Assembly: GCF_015500075.1 (NCBI RefSeq)
Contig: NZ_CP045496.1
Coordinates: forward strand, 6,086,001-6,150,000
Direction of reading: 5' to 3'
Origin: Mesorhizobium sp. INR15
GTDB taxonomy: Bacteria > Pseudomonadota > Alphaproteobacteria > Rhizobiales > Rhizobiaceae
DNA length: 64,000 bases
The translations under genes and the position numbers were made by a program. This document shows, one piece after another, positions 26,050 to 35,018 of this stretch (the stretch's first letter is position 1; each line of letters opens with the position of its first letter). The notes under the pieces were generated by a model, which saw nothing but the letters and a program-made list of their open reading frames with translations, was not told the DNA's origin and made no database searches.

Positions 26050-27399
26050 ATGCCGAAGAAACCCATGTTCCCTCTTGCCGTGCTGATCGACGGCGATGGC
26101 TTTCATCCGGCCAGTTGGCTTCATCCCAAGGCGCAAGCCGGACAGGCCGCCAAGGTTGACCGCATGATCGACATGGCACGCGTCGCCGAAGCCGCCAAGA
26201 TCGACCTCTTCTTCATCGCCGACACGCCGGCGGCCCGCACCGACCAGCTCGACACATGGCGGCGGTGGCCGAAATTCATGAACGTGCTTGAGCCGATGAC
26301 CTTGCTGTCGCGGCTTGCCGGCGCGACCACGCATATCGGTCTTGGCGCCACGGTCTCGACCAGTTTCTTCGAGCCCTACAACATCGCCCGCCAGTTTGCT
26401 TCGCTCGACCAGATCTCGAATGGCCGTGCTGCCTGGAATGTCGTCACCTCGTCCAATGACTACGCGGCCCGCAATTTCGGACTGGACAGATTGCCGCCGC
26501 ATGCGGAACGCTACGAAAAAGCGCGGGAAAGCGTCGCGATCGTCAAGGGATACTGGGACAGCTGGGAGGACAACGCCTTCATCTATGACAGGGAAACCGC
26601 TTCCACTTTCGATCCGTCCAAGCAGCATCCGGTGGATTTCAAGGGCAAGTATTTCACGGTTCACGGCGCTCTCAACCAGGAACGCCCGCCGCAGGGTCAT
26701 CCTGTCATCATCCAGGCTGGTTCCTCCGGCGACGGCAAGGACCTGGCGGCGGAAACCGCTGATGTCGTCTTCTCGGCGGCGGGCGAGATCGAAAGCTCGC
26801 GCGCTTTTTATGCCGACCTCAAGAGCCGCATGCCCCGCTTTGGCCGGCATCCCGACCAATTGAAGGTGCTTGCGAGCCTGCGCTGCAGCATCGGCAGAAC
26901 GCGCCAGGAGGCACTGGACAAATACCACCTGCTGCAGTCGCTCATCCATCCCGACGTCGGCGTGAAGATGCTGAGCGAGCAATTGGGCAAGGACTTGAGC
27001 GGCCTGCCCCTGGATGAGCCGATCCCGGACGAGGCCATTCCTGAAACCACCAACCGCGAGAAGGGCTTCTTCGAACGGTTGCGCGCGCTCATTCTGGCCA
27101 ATCGGGACAAGACGCTTCGCGAAATCTACCAGCTCTATGACTACGGCACGGCGCCGATCTGCGGCACGCCGACTGACATCGCCGACATGCTGGAAGAATG
27201 GATCGATACCGGGGCTGGTGACGGCTTCATGCTGCTGTTCAATGCGCTGCCGAGCGACCTGCATGATTTCGTCGAGCTGGTGGTGCCTGAATTGCAGCGG
27301 CGCGGCCGCGCGCGAACCGAATATACCGGCGAGACGCTGCGTGACCGGCTGGGTCTCGGACGCCCCGCCAATCCGCACGCCGCGGCGGCCAGGGTCTAG
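26050..27399 (+). CDS. Flavin-dependent monooxygenase, NtaA/SnaA/DszA (LLM class II) family
   Basis: This is a reduced-FMN-dependent monooxygenase of 449 residues, in the family that includes nitrilotriacetate, EDTA, dibenzothiophene-sulfone and pristinamycin enzymes. Diagnostic stretches are FHPASWLHPKAQA, AKIDLFFIAD, FEPYNIARQFASLDQISNGR, AAWNVVTSSNDYAARNFG and GHPVIIQAGSSGDGKDLAA. ATG 26050 follows a GAAAGGA ribosome site. It needs reduced FMN, presumably from the two reductases encoded at 21-22 kb. Being inside an ABC-importer operon, it probably oxidises the imported compound, cleaving a C-N or C-S bond. The substrate cannot be read from sequence. Confidence 0.92.
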   Translation: MPKKPMFPLAVLIDGDGFHPASWLHPKAQAGQAAKVDRMIDMARVAEAAKIDLFFIADTPAARTDQLDTWRRWPKFMNVLEPMTLLSRLAGATTHIGLGATVSTSFFEPYNIARQFASLDQISNGRAAWNVVTSSNDYAARNFGLDRLPPHAERYEKARESVAIVKGYWDSWEDNAFIYDRETASTFDPSKQHPVDFKGKYFTVHGALNQERPPQGHPVIIQAGSSGDGKDLAAETADVVFSAAGEIESSRAFYADLKSRMPRFGRHPDQLKVLASLRCSIGRTRQEALDKYHLLQSLIHPDVGVKMLSEQLGKDLSGLPLDEPIPDEAIPETTNREKGFFERLRALILANRDKTLREIYQLYDYGTAPICGTPTDIADMLEEWIDTGAGDGFMLLFNALPSDLHDFVELVVPELQRRGRARTEYTGETLRDRLGLGRPANPHAAAARV

Positions 27400-27403
27400 T
27401 CCC

Positions 27404-29167
27404 ATGGCAGCGTCCAACCCACGCCTGGCCGGCTTTCCGCTTCTCGCTGCATTTCGGCCGGGCGTGGGTTGGCTTTTCCTGCCCGGCTTCGCTTTCCTGA
27501 CGGTCTTCTTCCTGTGGCCAACGCTGCAGCTCGTCTCTGTCAGCCTGTTCGATCCCGACGGCAGCTTCAGCCTCGCCGCCTTTGGTCAGCTTGCCGCCAC
27601 ACCGGTCTACCGGCGCATTCTGTTGAGCACGCTGGGCATCGCGGTCGAGGTAACCGCCTGGTGCCTCGCGCTTGGCTATCCGCTAGCCTACTGGATTTCG
27701 CATCAGCCAAAATATCGGCAGCGCTGGCTCCTGCTGCTTGTGCTGATGCCGTTCTGGACAAGTTCGCTGGTCAAGAATTTCGCCTGGCTGGTGCTGCTCG
27801 GCCGCCATGGCCCGGTTTCCAGCCTTTTGAACTATCTGGGTCTGCCAGGTGGCGGCGACCTGTTGTTCAATCGCGGCACCGTCGTGTTCGCGATGGTCCA
27901 TACCTTGTTGCCGCTCGCTATCATCATCATGTTCCCGGCCCTCACGGCTGTGAACAGGGGGCTGATCTCCGCCGCCAGGACGCTGGGCGCCAGCGACGCG
28001 CAGGCCTTCTGGCGCGTGTATTTTCCGCTGACGGTGCGCGGCGTCGCCACCGCCGGCCTGCTCGTCTTCATCGTCGCGCTGGCCTTCTTCGTCACCCCCG
28101 CCCTGCTTGGCGGACCACGACAGACCATGGTCGGCCAGCTTGTCATCGAGCAGATCAACACATTCCAGAACTGGCGCATGGGCAGTGCGCTCGCGGTGAT
28201 ACTGACGCTGCTGACGATGGCGGCGGTGTTCCTGTTCGACCGCGTCTTCTCGTTGTCGTCGATCGCCGGAGGCGGCCCCGCCAGGGCGTCGGACACGCAA
28301 ACCCGCAAGGCGGGCCTCGGCTTGGTCTCGGCCCTTGGCTCGGCCTTCACAGCGCTTGCGCGATGGCGCGATGCCTATCTGCCCTTCCTGTCGGCGGGCC
28401 GCGTGCTTTCCGCTTACAGCTGCCTCATCATCGCACTGCTGCTGCTGCCGATCCTGGCGATCATCCCGATGGCCTTCACGTCGAGCGCCTTCCTCTCCTT
28501 CCCCCCGACCGGCTTCAGTCTGAGATGGTTCAACGAATACTGGCAATCGCCACTGTGGCGCGCCGCGACCATTCGTTCGTTCGCGATCGGCCTGGCGACG
28601 GCCAGCCTGACGCTGGCCATCGCGACAGCCGCTGCTTTCGCGGCCGCACGTTCGAAAGGCCGGATATCGAACCTCGCCTTCCTGCTCTTCATGTCACCGA
28701 TGATCGTGCCGCAGCTGGTGATCGCAATCGCGATGTTCTACCTGTTCGCACAGATGTCGCTGGTTGCCACCAATCTGGGCATCGTGCTCGGCCACACCGT
28801 CATATCGCTGCCTATCGTCTTCGTGGTGATGGTCTCCGGCTTCAAGGGCCACGACTGGCGCCTCGACGATGCGGCGGCAACTCTCGGTGCCAACAGGTTC
28901 CAGGTGGTCCGGCGCGTGACGCTCCCGCTGGTCAGCGTGTCCCTGATTGTCGGCTTCATCACCGGCTTCCTGGAATCCTTCGAGGAACTGACGATCGTGA
29001 TGTTCGTCGGCGGCGGCTTCGTCACCACCTTGCCCAAGCAATTGTGGGACGACGTTTTCCTTCAGGTTAGCCCGACACTCGCCGCAGCGTCCGTCGTCAT
29101 CCTCGTCATCGTGACGCTGTTGTTCCTGACCATGGAGCTGCTGCAACGCAAAAAGCAGCCCGACTAG
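27404..29167 (+). CDS. ABC transporter permease, PotB-PotC fusion
   Basis: This 587-residue membrane protein contains two complete permease modules, normally separate proteins of about 280 residues. The first (about 1-285) has an EAA loop around ISAARTLGASDAQAFWRVYFPL. The second (about 320-585) has one around DDAAATLGANRFQVVRRVTLPL. About 12 transmembrane helices are evident. One chain thus supplies the whole transmembrane part of the importer. It starts four bases after the monooxygenase stop, indicating co-translation. Confidence 0.92.
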   Translation: MAASNPRLAGFPLLAAFRPGVGWLFLPGFAFLTVFFLWPTLQLVSVSLFDPDGSFSLAAFGQLAATPVYRRILLSTLGIAVEVTAWCLALGYPLAYWISHQPKYRQRWLLLLVLMPFWTSSLVKNFAWLVLLGRHGPVSSLLNYLGLPGGGDLLFNRGTVVFAMVHTLLPLAIIIMFPALTAVNRGLISAARTLGASDAQAFWRVYFPLTVRGVATAGLLVFIVALAFFVTPALLGGPRQTMVGQLVIEQINTFQNWRMGSALAVILTLLTMAAVFLFDRVFSLSSIAGGGPARASDTQTRKAGLGLVSALGSAFTALARWRDAYLPFLSAGRVLSAYSCLIIALLLLPILAIIPMAFTSSAFLSFPPTGFSLRWFNEYWQSPLWRAATIRSFAIGLATASLTLAIATAAAFAAARSKGRISNLAFLLFMSPMIVPQLVIAIAMFYLFAQMSLVATNLGIVLGHTVISLPIVFVVMVSGFKGHDWRLDDAAATLGANRFQVVRRVTLPLVSVSLIVGFITGFLESFEELTIVMFVGGGFVTTLPKQLWDDVFLQVSPTLAAASVVILVIVTLLFLTMELLQRKKQPD

Positions 29168-29283
29168 TCCGCCGCATTGGTCCTCGGTCCGCCGGGCATT
29201 CCGCTCCAATTTCGGATCATTTATTCCATTTTCCCATAAAATGAAATGACTGGTTGATTTCCTCGCCCGGCAGTCTAAAACAG

Positions 29284-29315
29284 AATTCGGTTTGCTATCG
29301 GTAGCAAACCGAATT
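29284..29315. promoter_or_regulatory. 32-base palindrome, operator or terminator
   Basis: AATTCGGTTTGCTA (29284-29297) and TAGCAAACCGAATT (29302-29315) are exact reverse complements separated by TCGG. It lies 117 bases after the permease stop and 70 bases before the next start. It could be the operator of a dimeric repressor or, as RNA, a stem with a stable tetraloop. There is no T run. Confidence 0.6.
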
Positions 29316-29385
29316 GCAGCCGGTACAGGACAGGTCGAAGCCGTGCGAGATCGGCTGAACCTCAACAATTGCCCAGGAAATCCAA

Positions 29386-30180
29386 ATGGCCAGCACCAGT
29401 TCGTCGCCGTTCGCGCTCGCCGCCTGCGCGGAGATGGTCTTCCGCAAGCTCCCGGTTTTGGATCGCCTGAAACGCCTGACAGAGCTCGGCTTTCAGGTCG
29501 AAATCTGGGACTGGACGCGGCACGACATCGCAGGGTTGGCGAAATCAGGCGCCATTTTTTCGTCGATGACGGGATACCTGACCGGCACGTTGGCCGACAA
29601 TGACGGAGCCGACGAACTGCTCCGCACCGCGCGCCAATCCATCCCGATCGCCAAACAGCTCAATTGCCCGCGCCTCAACCTGCACGGAACCGGGCTTGAC
29701 GGCCAAGGCCTGCCGCTCGTGAAATCGGACGTGATGACCGGTCCGATGTGGCTGAAGGCGCTGGATACGCTGAAGCGGATCGCCGATCTCGGCGAAGAGG
29801 AAGGCGTCATCTTCGTGCTGGAAAACCTCAACGTGGCCGTCGATCACCCGGGAGTGCCTTTTGCAAGGGCGGACGACACGATCGCCCTGGTCTCCGCCAT
29901 CGACCGGCCGGCGTTGAAACTCAATCTCGACCTCTACCATGCCCAGATCGGCGAAGGTAACCTGATCGAGCTTTGCCGGCGCGCCCTGCCCTATATCGGC
30001 GAGATCCAGATTGCGGATGTCCCCGGCCGTATGGAACCTGGCACCGGTGAGATCAATTATCCGGCCATCGCCCGAGCGCTCGACGCAATGGGATACCGGG
30101 GGATGGTCAGCATGGAAGCGTTCCCGTCGGGCGATGACGAGCTTGCGCTCGCACGCTTCCGCGAGGCCTTCACGGTCTGA
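29386..30180 (+). CDS. Hydroxypyruvate isomerase-like TIM-barrel protein
   Basis: This 264-residue AP-endonuclease-2-type TIM barrel belongs to the hydroxypyruvate isomerase group. The two metal-binding glutamates of the family can be placed at Glu146 (FVLENLN) and Glu244 (SMEAFPSG), with NLDLYHAQIGEG and IQIADVPGRMEPGTGEINYP between them. AGGAAA precedes ATG 29386. Family members interconvert hydroxypyruvate and tartronate semialdehyde or isomerise sugars. It lies downstream of the transporter/monooxygenase operon behind a large palindrome, so it may be separately regulated. Exact substrate not determined. Confidence 0.88.
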   Translation: MASTSSSPFALAACAEMVFRKLPVLDRLKRLTELGFQVEIWDWTRHDIAGLAKSGAIFSSMTGYLTGTLADNDGADELLRTARQSIPIAKQLNCPRLNLHGTGLDGQGLPLVKSDVMTGPMWLKALDTLKRIADLGEEEGVIFVLENLNVAVDHPGVPFARADDTIALVSAIDRPALKLNLDLYHAQIGEGNLIELCRRALPYIGEIQIADVPGRMEPGTGEINYPAIARALDAMGYRGMVSMEAFPSGDDELALARFREAFTV

Positions 30181-30185
30181 TTGAA

Positions 30186-30210
30186 GCGCATCGCGGAGCG
30201 CGCGATGCGC
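30186..30210 (+). terminator. Perfect 10-bp hairpin after the isomerase-like gene
   Basis: GCGCATCGCG (30186-30195) pairs with CGCGATGCGC (30201-30210) around a 5-base loop, six bases past the stop. It has no T run, so termination may be factor-assisted. Confidence 0.65.
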
Positions 30211-30720
30211 GGATGCCGCCATTGGGCAAAAGCGGTGACGCGTCGGCCACCGCGTCACATGCACTGACGGCTGAAGACGAGACTTTTCGCCAGAGCGTCT
30301 TCTTGAGGAACAGTTCAACAGCCTGATAAGCTGCGTTGCGCTGACCTTATAATATCCGGCCGTGGCCTGTAGCGGCCGGAGCCACAGCACTACGGCAACA
30401 GCCCCGAAGCCGATTGCGGCAGCCCTCGATTCCTCTAGAAAATTGCGAAACTGCTTCTCATAGAATTGGTCATCTGGCCTCTTGTGCAGTTCATGCAACA
30501 CGCAGAAGTTATGCCGGTTTGCGCAAGCAACCATGTCTTGCGTCAAATATCTGTTCACCTCGGCCTGGGATGGACACGCTGGAGCAGCGTCAGGGCCGAC
30601 GACGTGGGAGCAGCAACGCTCGGCAATGCCGCTGGTTCTTGACCATCAGAGGTCATGGACCCGCTGTGGCGTTGCGCGTGACGGAAGGCTGCCGCACGCC
30701 ATATTGGAGGGAAGCAAAGA
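30211..30720. other. Long gap upstream of the NCS2 permease
   Basis: About 510 bases with no supported gene. Open frames here have no recognisable product and no good ribosome sites. I looked for a purine-riboswitch-like structure before the permease and could not identify one. The promoter of the permease must be in this stretch. Confidence 0.5.
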
Positions 30721-32010
30721 GTGCTCGATACGTATTTCAACCTGAAGGACCAAGGCACCTCGATCCGCACCGAAGTGATCGCCGGCATCACGACCTTTTT
30801 GACGATGTCCTACATCATCTTCGTCAATCCGGAGATCCTGTCGTCGACCGGCATGGATCGCAATGCTGTGTTCGTGGCGACCTGCCTTGCCGCAGCCCTT
30901 GGCTCGCTGATCATGGGCCTGGTCGCGAAATGGCCGATCGGCATGGCGCCGGGCATGGGCCTCAACGCCTTTTTCGCCTTCACCGTCGTCGGCACAATGG
31001 GCTTCTCATGGCAGCAGGCGCTGGGTGCGGTCTTCATCTCGGGCCTGATCTTCCTGCTGCTGACAGTCAGTGGCGTGCGCAGCTGGCTGATCGCCGGCAT
31101 CCCGCATTCGATGCGCAGTGCGATCGCGGCCGGCATCGGCCTGTTCCTGGGCATCATCGCCCTGAAGAGCTCCGGCATCGTCGTCGCCAGCCCGGCAACG
31201 CTTGTGACACTTGGCAACCTCAGCCAGACGGGGACCTTGCTTGCGATTGCGGGTTTCTTCATCATCGCGGCGCTTGACGCGCTGAAGGTGCGTGGCGCGA
31301 TCCTGATCGGTATTCTCGTGATCACCATCGCATCGATGGCGCTTGGCGTCAGCCAGTTCAACGGCATTGTCTCGATGCCACCGTCCGTCCTGCCGACCTT
31401 CCTGAAGCTCGACATTGTCGGCGCCCTGCATTCAGGCCTGCTGCACGTGATTCTGGTGTTTGTGCTCGTCGAAGTGTTCGATGCCACCGGCACGCTGATC
31501 GGCGTTGCCAAGCGCGCCGGCCTGATCGAACAGGACAAGCCCAACCGCCTCGGCCGCGCACTTCTGGCCGACAGCACGGCGATTGTCGCTGGCTCGCTGC
31601 TCGGCACCAGCAGCACCACCGCCTATGTCGAAAGCGCCTCCGGCGTCCAGGCCGGCGGACGCACGGGTCTAACCGCCTTGGTCATCGGTGTCCTCTTCCT
31701 CGCGGCGCTGTTCTTCTCGCCGCTGGCAGGCTCCGTACCAGCTTATGCGACGGCGCCGGCGCTTCTCTACGTGGCCTGCCTGATGATGCGCGAACTGGTC
31801 GAGGTCGAATGGGCCGACATCACCGAAGCAGCACCGGCGGCATTGACCGCTCTGATGATGCCTTTCACCTACTCGATCGCCAATGGTCTGGCCTTTGGCT
31901 TCGTCAGCTATGCAGCGCTCAAGCTCCTGACCGGGCGTCCCGGCCAGGTCCATGCCGCGACCTGGCTGGTGGCGGCGCTGTTCATCATCCGCTTCGCCTT
32001 TTTCGCCTAA
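30721..32010 (+). CDS. NCS2-family purine permease (AzgA/guanine-hypoxanthine type)
   Basis: This 429-residue protein has about 12-14 hydrophobic helices. The AzgA-type N-terminus is VIAGITTFLTMSYIIFVNPE, followed by GMAPGMGLNAFFAFTVV (substrate-site helix) and SSTTAYVESASGVQAGGRTG. The characterised members are proton-linked adenine, guanine or hypoxanthine importers. GTG 30721 follows GGAGGG. The opposing downstream gene encodes an amidohydrolase of the allantoate/carbamoyl-amino-acid type, so purine-derived nitrogen use is a reasonable guess. A bidirectional terminator separates them. Confidence 0.93.
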   Translation: MLDTYFNLKDQGTSIRTEVIAGITTFLTMSYIIFVNPEILSSTGMDRNAVFVATCLAAALGSLIMGLVAKWPIGMAPGMGLNAFFAFTVVGTMGFSWQQALGAVFISGLIFLLLTVSGVRSWLIAGIPHSMRSAIAAGIGLFLGIIALKSSGIVVASPATLVTLGNLSQTGTLLAIAGFFIIAALDALKVRGAILIGILVITIASMALGVSQFNGIVSMPPSVLPTFLKLDIVGALHSGLLHVILVFVLVEVFDATGTLIGVAKRAGLIEQDKPNRLGRALLADSTAIVAGSLLGTSSTTAYVESASGVQAGGRTGLTALVIGVLFLAALFFSPLAGSVPAYATAPALLYVACLMMRELVEVEWADITEAAPAALTALMMPFTYSIANGLAFGFVSYAALKLLTGRPGQVHAATWLVAALFIIRFAFFA

Positions 32011-32029
32011 GGATATTGGCTGGGGGCCC

Positions 32030-32066
32030 GACCGGCGGCCTGGACAAGGTCCGCCGGTCTGGTTTT
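32030..32066. terminator. Terminator between the permease and amidohydrolase genes
   Basis: GACCGGCGG (32030-32038) pairs with CCGCCGGTC (32051-32059), followed by TGGTTTTC. It lies between two genes that converge, so it can serve both. Confidence 0.7.
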
Positions 32067-32091
32067 CATGCCTCCGCGCGAACCATGCCCG

Positions 32092-33342
32092 TCAACGAGC
32101 ATCGCCATAGGCGAGCTTGTAGAGCGTACCGGCCAGTACCTTGATGCCATCGACGATGTCGTTGATCGAGGAGAATTCCTCGGGCGTATGGCTCCTGCCA
32201 TCCTTGCTGCGAACGAATATCATCCCGGCCCGGGCGATCCTCGACATCTGCTGGGTGTCGTGGCTGCCGCCGCTGGACAGGGCGCCCAGCCGGATGCCCT
32301 GCTCTTGCGCCGTTGCCTTGATCGCCGCGACAATCTCGGGATGGCAGATCAGGGGCGCCTGATTTTCCACCACGGTGATCTTCACTTGGAGGCCACGGCG
32401 ATCGGCGACCTCGCGGATGAGATTCTCGTGGAGAGCATAAAGCCGCTGCACGGCGTCCGGATCGGGATGCCGGGCATCGATCATGAAGCTGACTTTCGCC
32501 GGAATGATGGCCGGCAGGTTCGGCTCGACGTTGACCTGTCCCACGGTCGTCACGGCCGGCCTCCCCCAGCGCTCCGCTGTCGAGATAACGCCACCCGCGA
32601 TTTCAGCGAAGCCCGCCATCGGGTCGCGGCGCGCATCCATTGGAAAGGCGCCGGCGTGATTTGCTTCGCCGGTCAGTTCCACACGGTAGTGGCGCAGGCC
32701 GTTGATAGCAGTGACGAGGCCGACAGCGAGATCGGCGGCTTCAAGCACGGGACCTTGCTCGATGTGCAGTTCGATGAACGTGTCGATGTCAGCGCGCTCA
32801 GCCTCGCCGAAAGCATCAGGATCAAGTCCGGCGGCCTGCATGGCCTGGCGGATCGACACACCGTCGCCGTCTATGAGTTCATCCAGTTCGCGCGGCTCGA
32901 TGCAGCCGGTGATGGCGCGCGAGCCCCAGAGGCTTGCCGCCGCGAAGCGGCTCCCCTCCTCCTCGCAGAGCACCAACACCTCCAAAGTGCGGCGCGGCTT
33001 GCCGAATTGCTTCGCCAGAGCGTCAACCGCGACCAGCGCTGCAATGGCGCCCAAGGCACCGTCGTAACGCCCCCCTGGCGTCTGGCTGTCTATATGCGAT
33101 CCGGACACGATCGAAGGTCCGGCCTCTTCGCCTTCAAGTCTTGCCCAGACGTTGCCGACAGCGTCGTGATGCACGGACAAGCCCGCTTGCCTGCACCAAT
33201 CAGCGAACTGGCTGTTCGCCGCCACCCATTCCGGCGAATACACTGTGCGCCAGACACCGGTGCCGCTGTGCGCGCCGAATTCGCCGAGGTCCAGGATCAG
33301 CCGCTCGACATATTCAGGGTCAATGTTGATCGCTTCTGCCAA
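32092..33342 (-). CDS. Zn-dependent M20 amidohydrolase (allantoate / N-carbamoyl-amino-acid hydrolase type)
   Basis: This enzyme family cleaves carbamoyl or ureido groups with a two-metal centre. Visible ligands and motifs are SGSHIDSQ, GGRYDGALG, EEEGSRF, ELHIEQGPVLE and SGGSHDTQQ. Length (416 residues) is normal. I prefer TTG 33342 because AGGGAG lies six bases upstream; a GTG at 33357 in the same frame would add five residues and lacks a good site. Candidates include allantoate amidohydrolase, beta-ureidopropionase and L-carbamoylase. The neighbouring purine permease favours allantoate, weakly. It is divergent from ridA. Confidence 0.9.
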   Translation of the reverse strand: MAEAINIDPEYVERLILDLGEFGAHSGTGVWRTVYSPEWVAANSQFADWCRQAGLSVHHDAVGNVWARLEGEEAGPSIVSGSHIDSQTPGGRYDGALGAIAALVAVDALAKQFGKPRRTLEVLVLCEEEGSRFAAASLWGSRAITGCIEPRELDELIDGDGVSIRQAMQAAGLDPDAFGEAERADIDTFIELHIEQGPVLEAADLAVGLVTAINGLRHYRVELTGEANHAGAFPMDARRDPMAGFAEIAGGVISTAERWGRPAVTTVGQVNVEPNLPAIIPAKVSFMIDARHPDPDAVQRLYALHENLIREVADRRGLQVKITVVENQAPLICHPEIVAAIKATAQEQGIRLGALSSGGSHDTQQMSRIARAGMIFVRSKDGRSHTPEEFSSINDIVDGIKVLAGTLYKLAYGDAR

Positions 33343-33490
33343 TTCGCTCTCCCTCACGGTTCATTCAGCCTGCACGCCGGTATCCGAACCGTCGTTTCCC
33401 TTTTCAAGAAGATCAGTTTCCACATCTCATAACCAATCACGAGCAGCCCGTCTTATGAATGCGTTCCTGACATCGAAGCAGGAAGACACC

Positions 33491-33886
33491 ATGACGATCG
33501 AATTCATCGCCGGCCCCAATGTGGAAGGGCTCGCAATTTCCGAGGCGGTCCGCGCCGGCGATTTCGTATTCCTGTCAGGCCTCGCCGGCTTCGGGCCCGA
33601 CGGAGAGATCGTCAGCGGCGGGGTAGCCGCCGAAACCGATCGCATCATGCTGGAAGTGAAGGACATCCTGGGGCGGGCGGGCTTGCGCCTTTCGGACATC
33701 GTGAAGGTCAACGTCCATCTGCGGGACGCAAACGACGCGGATCAGTTCAACGCCGCCTACGAAAAATACTTCCCGGAAGCGAAGCCGGCGCGGATCGCCA
33801 TCGTCACGGAACTGCTCAATGGCGGTCTGATCGAACTGGAGGTCGTCGCTTACGGTGCGAAGTCGAGGGGTGGCGAGGAACGGTGA
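33491..33886 (+). CDS. RidA-family enamine/imine deaminase
   Basis: This 131-residue protein with the RidA (YjgF) fold has GDFVFLSGLAGFGPDGEIV, DIVKVNVHLRDANDADQFNA and ARIAIVTELLNGGLIELEVVA. RidA proteins hydrolyse reactive 2-aminoacrylate or imine intermediates released by PLP enzymes and amino-acid oxidases. Several PLP enzymes are encoded next to it. The usual substrate-guanidinium Arg near the C-terminal third is present as ARIA. ATG 33491 follows AGGAAG. It is three bases from the end of the convergent aminotransferase gene. Confidence 0.9.
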   Translation: MTIEFIAGPNVEGLAISEAVRAGDFVFLSGLAGFGPDGEIVSGGVAAETDRIMLEVKDILGRAGLRLSDIVKVNVHLRDANDADQFNAAYEKYFPEAKPARIAIVTELLNGGLIELEVVAYGAKSRGGEER

Positions 33887-33889
33887 CGG

Positions 33890-35008
33890 TCAATTGAACG
33901 ACCGTCCCTCGCGCAGATATTCGTCTATACCCACCAGCCCGCTTTCGAGATGATGCGGATCGACGCCGAAGCCCACACGGATGTGGCCCTCGATGCCGAA
34001 CCAGCTGCCCGCGCAAACGAACACGCCTTTGCTCCGGCGCAGCTCTTCCACGAAGCTCTCCGACGAGACGTCCATATCGTAGCGAAGGAACGCCATGCCG
34101 CTCGCCTGCGGTACGACCCAGGACCAGCCCTGACGCCCGTCGAGCCATTCGGCCACCCGCTGGCGACCGGCAGCGAGAATGTGCCGGCCGCGCGAGAGCA
34201 ACATGCTCCGGATGGGCTCGCGCAGCGCTCGTCCGGCAATGAACTGCGAGACAACGCCGGTGCCGATGCTCGTATAGTCCTGGAACCGATGGCCCTCGGC
34301 CACCAAGGCCTGCGGGCCGATCATCCAGCCCATTCGCAGGCCAGGGCAACCGAAGGATTTCGCCAGCCCTCCGGTCACGATAACCCTCTTGCCCATGCCA
34401 TAGATGGTCGGCGCGTCAAGGGCATCGATCTCCGACCCCCGATAGATTTCATCGACATGCAGCCAGACGCCCGTGCGATCACTCAGCTCCGCGAGTGCCC
34501 GCCGGGACGATTGGGTGAGCGTCGTGCCGGTCGGATTGTTTGGGTCGCAAAGCGTGATCAGCTTGGTGCGCGGGCCGATTGCCGCTTCCAGCGCGGCAAT
34601 GTCGGGCTGCCAGCCGTCGCTCGGCCGCAATGCAATCTGCGTCACCTCGATCCCCAGGCTGTCGGCGAGGCCGGCGATCTGCATGAAGTTCGGCACGACA
34701 ACGATCACATGGTCGCCGCGCTCGGCGAGCGCCATCAAGGTCAGAAGGTTCGCTTCCGACGAGCCGTGAGCGACCAGCACGTTTTCCGAAGCCGCACCGG
34801 GATACCAATCAGCGACCGACTGGCGCAACGATGGAGTGCCGTCCGTATATCCATAGCCCAGCGGCAAGGCGGCAAGCTCAGCCAGTTCGGCTCCCGATAG
34901 GATGTCCGAGATCGCCGCCGGGTGAACGCCGCTCTCCGTCAGATTGATGGCGACATCGTTCTCATAAAGCGTCTGGCTGCGTTCGAGGATGAAAGTGGGA
35001 ATCTGCAT
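33890..35008 (-). CDS. Class I/II PLP-dependent aminotransferase
   Basis: This 372-residue aminotransferase has the PLP-binding Lys in GGLAKSFGCPGLRMGW, the Asp/Tyr cofactor contacts in DEIYRG, the PNNPTG loop (CDPNNPTGTT) and a C-terminal substrate Arg region (GHIRVGFG). ATG 35008 has AAGGGTG upstream and is ten bases after the stop of the ornithine-cyclodeaminase-like gene, so the two are co-transcribed. The donor amino acid is not evident. Together with the dehydrogenase-like neighbour it suggests processing of an imported amino acid or imino acid. Confidence 0.9.
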   Translation of the reverse strand: MQIPTFILERSQTLYENDVAINLTESGVHPAAISDILSGAELAELAALPLGYGYTDGTPSLRQSVADWYPGAASENVLVAHGSSEANLLTLMALAERGDHVIVVVPNFMQIAGLADSLGIEVTQIALRPSDGWQPDIAALEAAIGPRTKLITLCDPNNPTGTTLTQSSRRALAELSDRTGVWLHVDEIYRGSEIDALDAPTIYGMGKRVIVTGGLAKSFGCPGLRMGWMIGPQALVAEGHRFQDYTSIGTGVVSQFIAGRALREPIRSMLLSRGRHILAAGRQRVAEWLDGRQGWSWVVPQASGMAFLRYDMDVSSESFVEELRRSKGVFVCAGSWFGIEGHIRVGFGVDPHHLESGLVGIDEYLREGRSFN

Positions 35009-35018
35009 AAGGCACCCT

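Noticed and set aside
30414..31277. Open frame entering the NCS2 permease in another reading frame
   Set aside because: The permease frame from 30721 has family motifs and a ribosome site; the overlap is coincidental.
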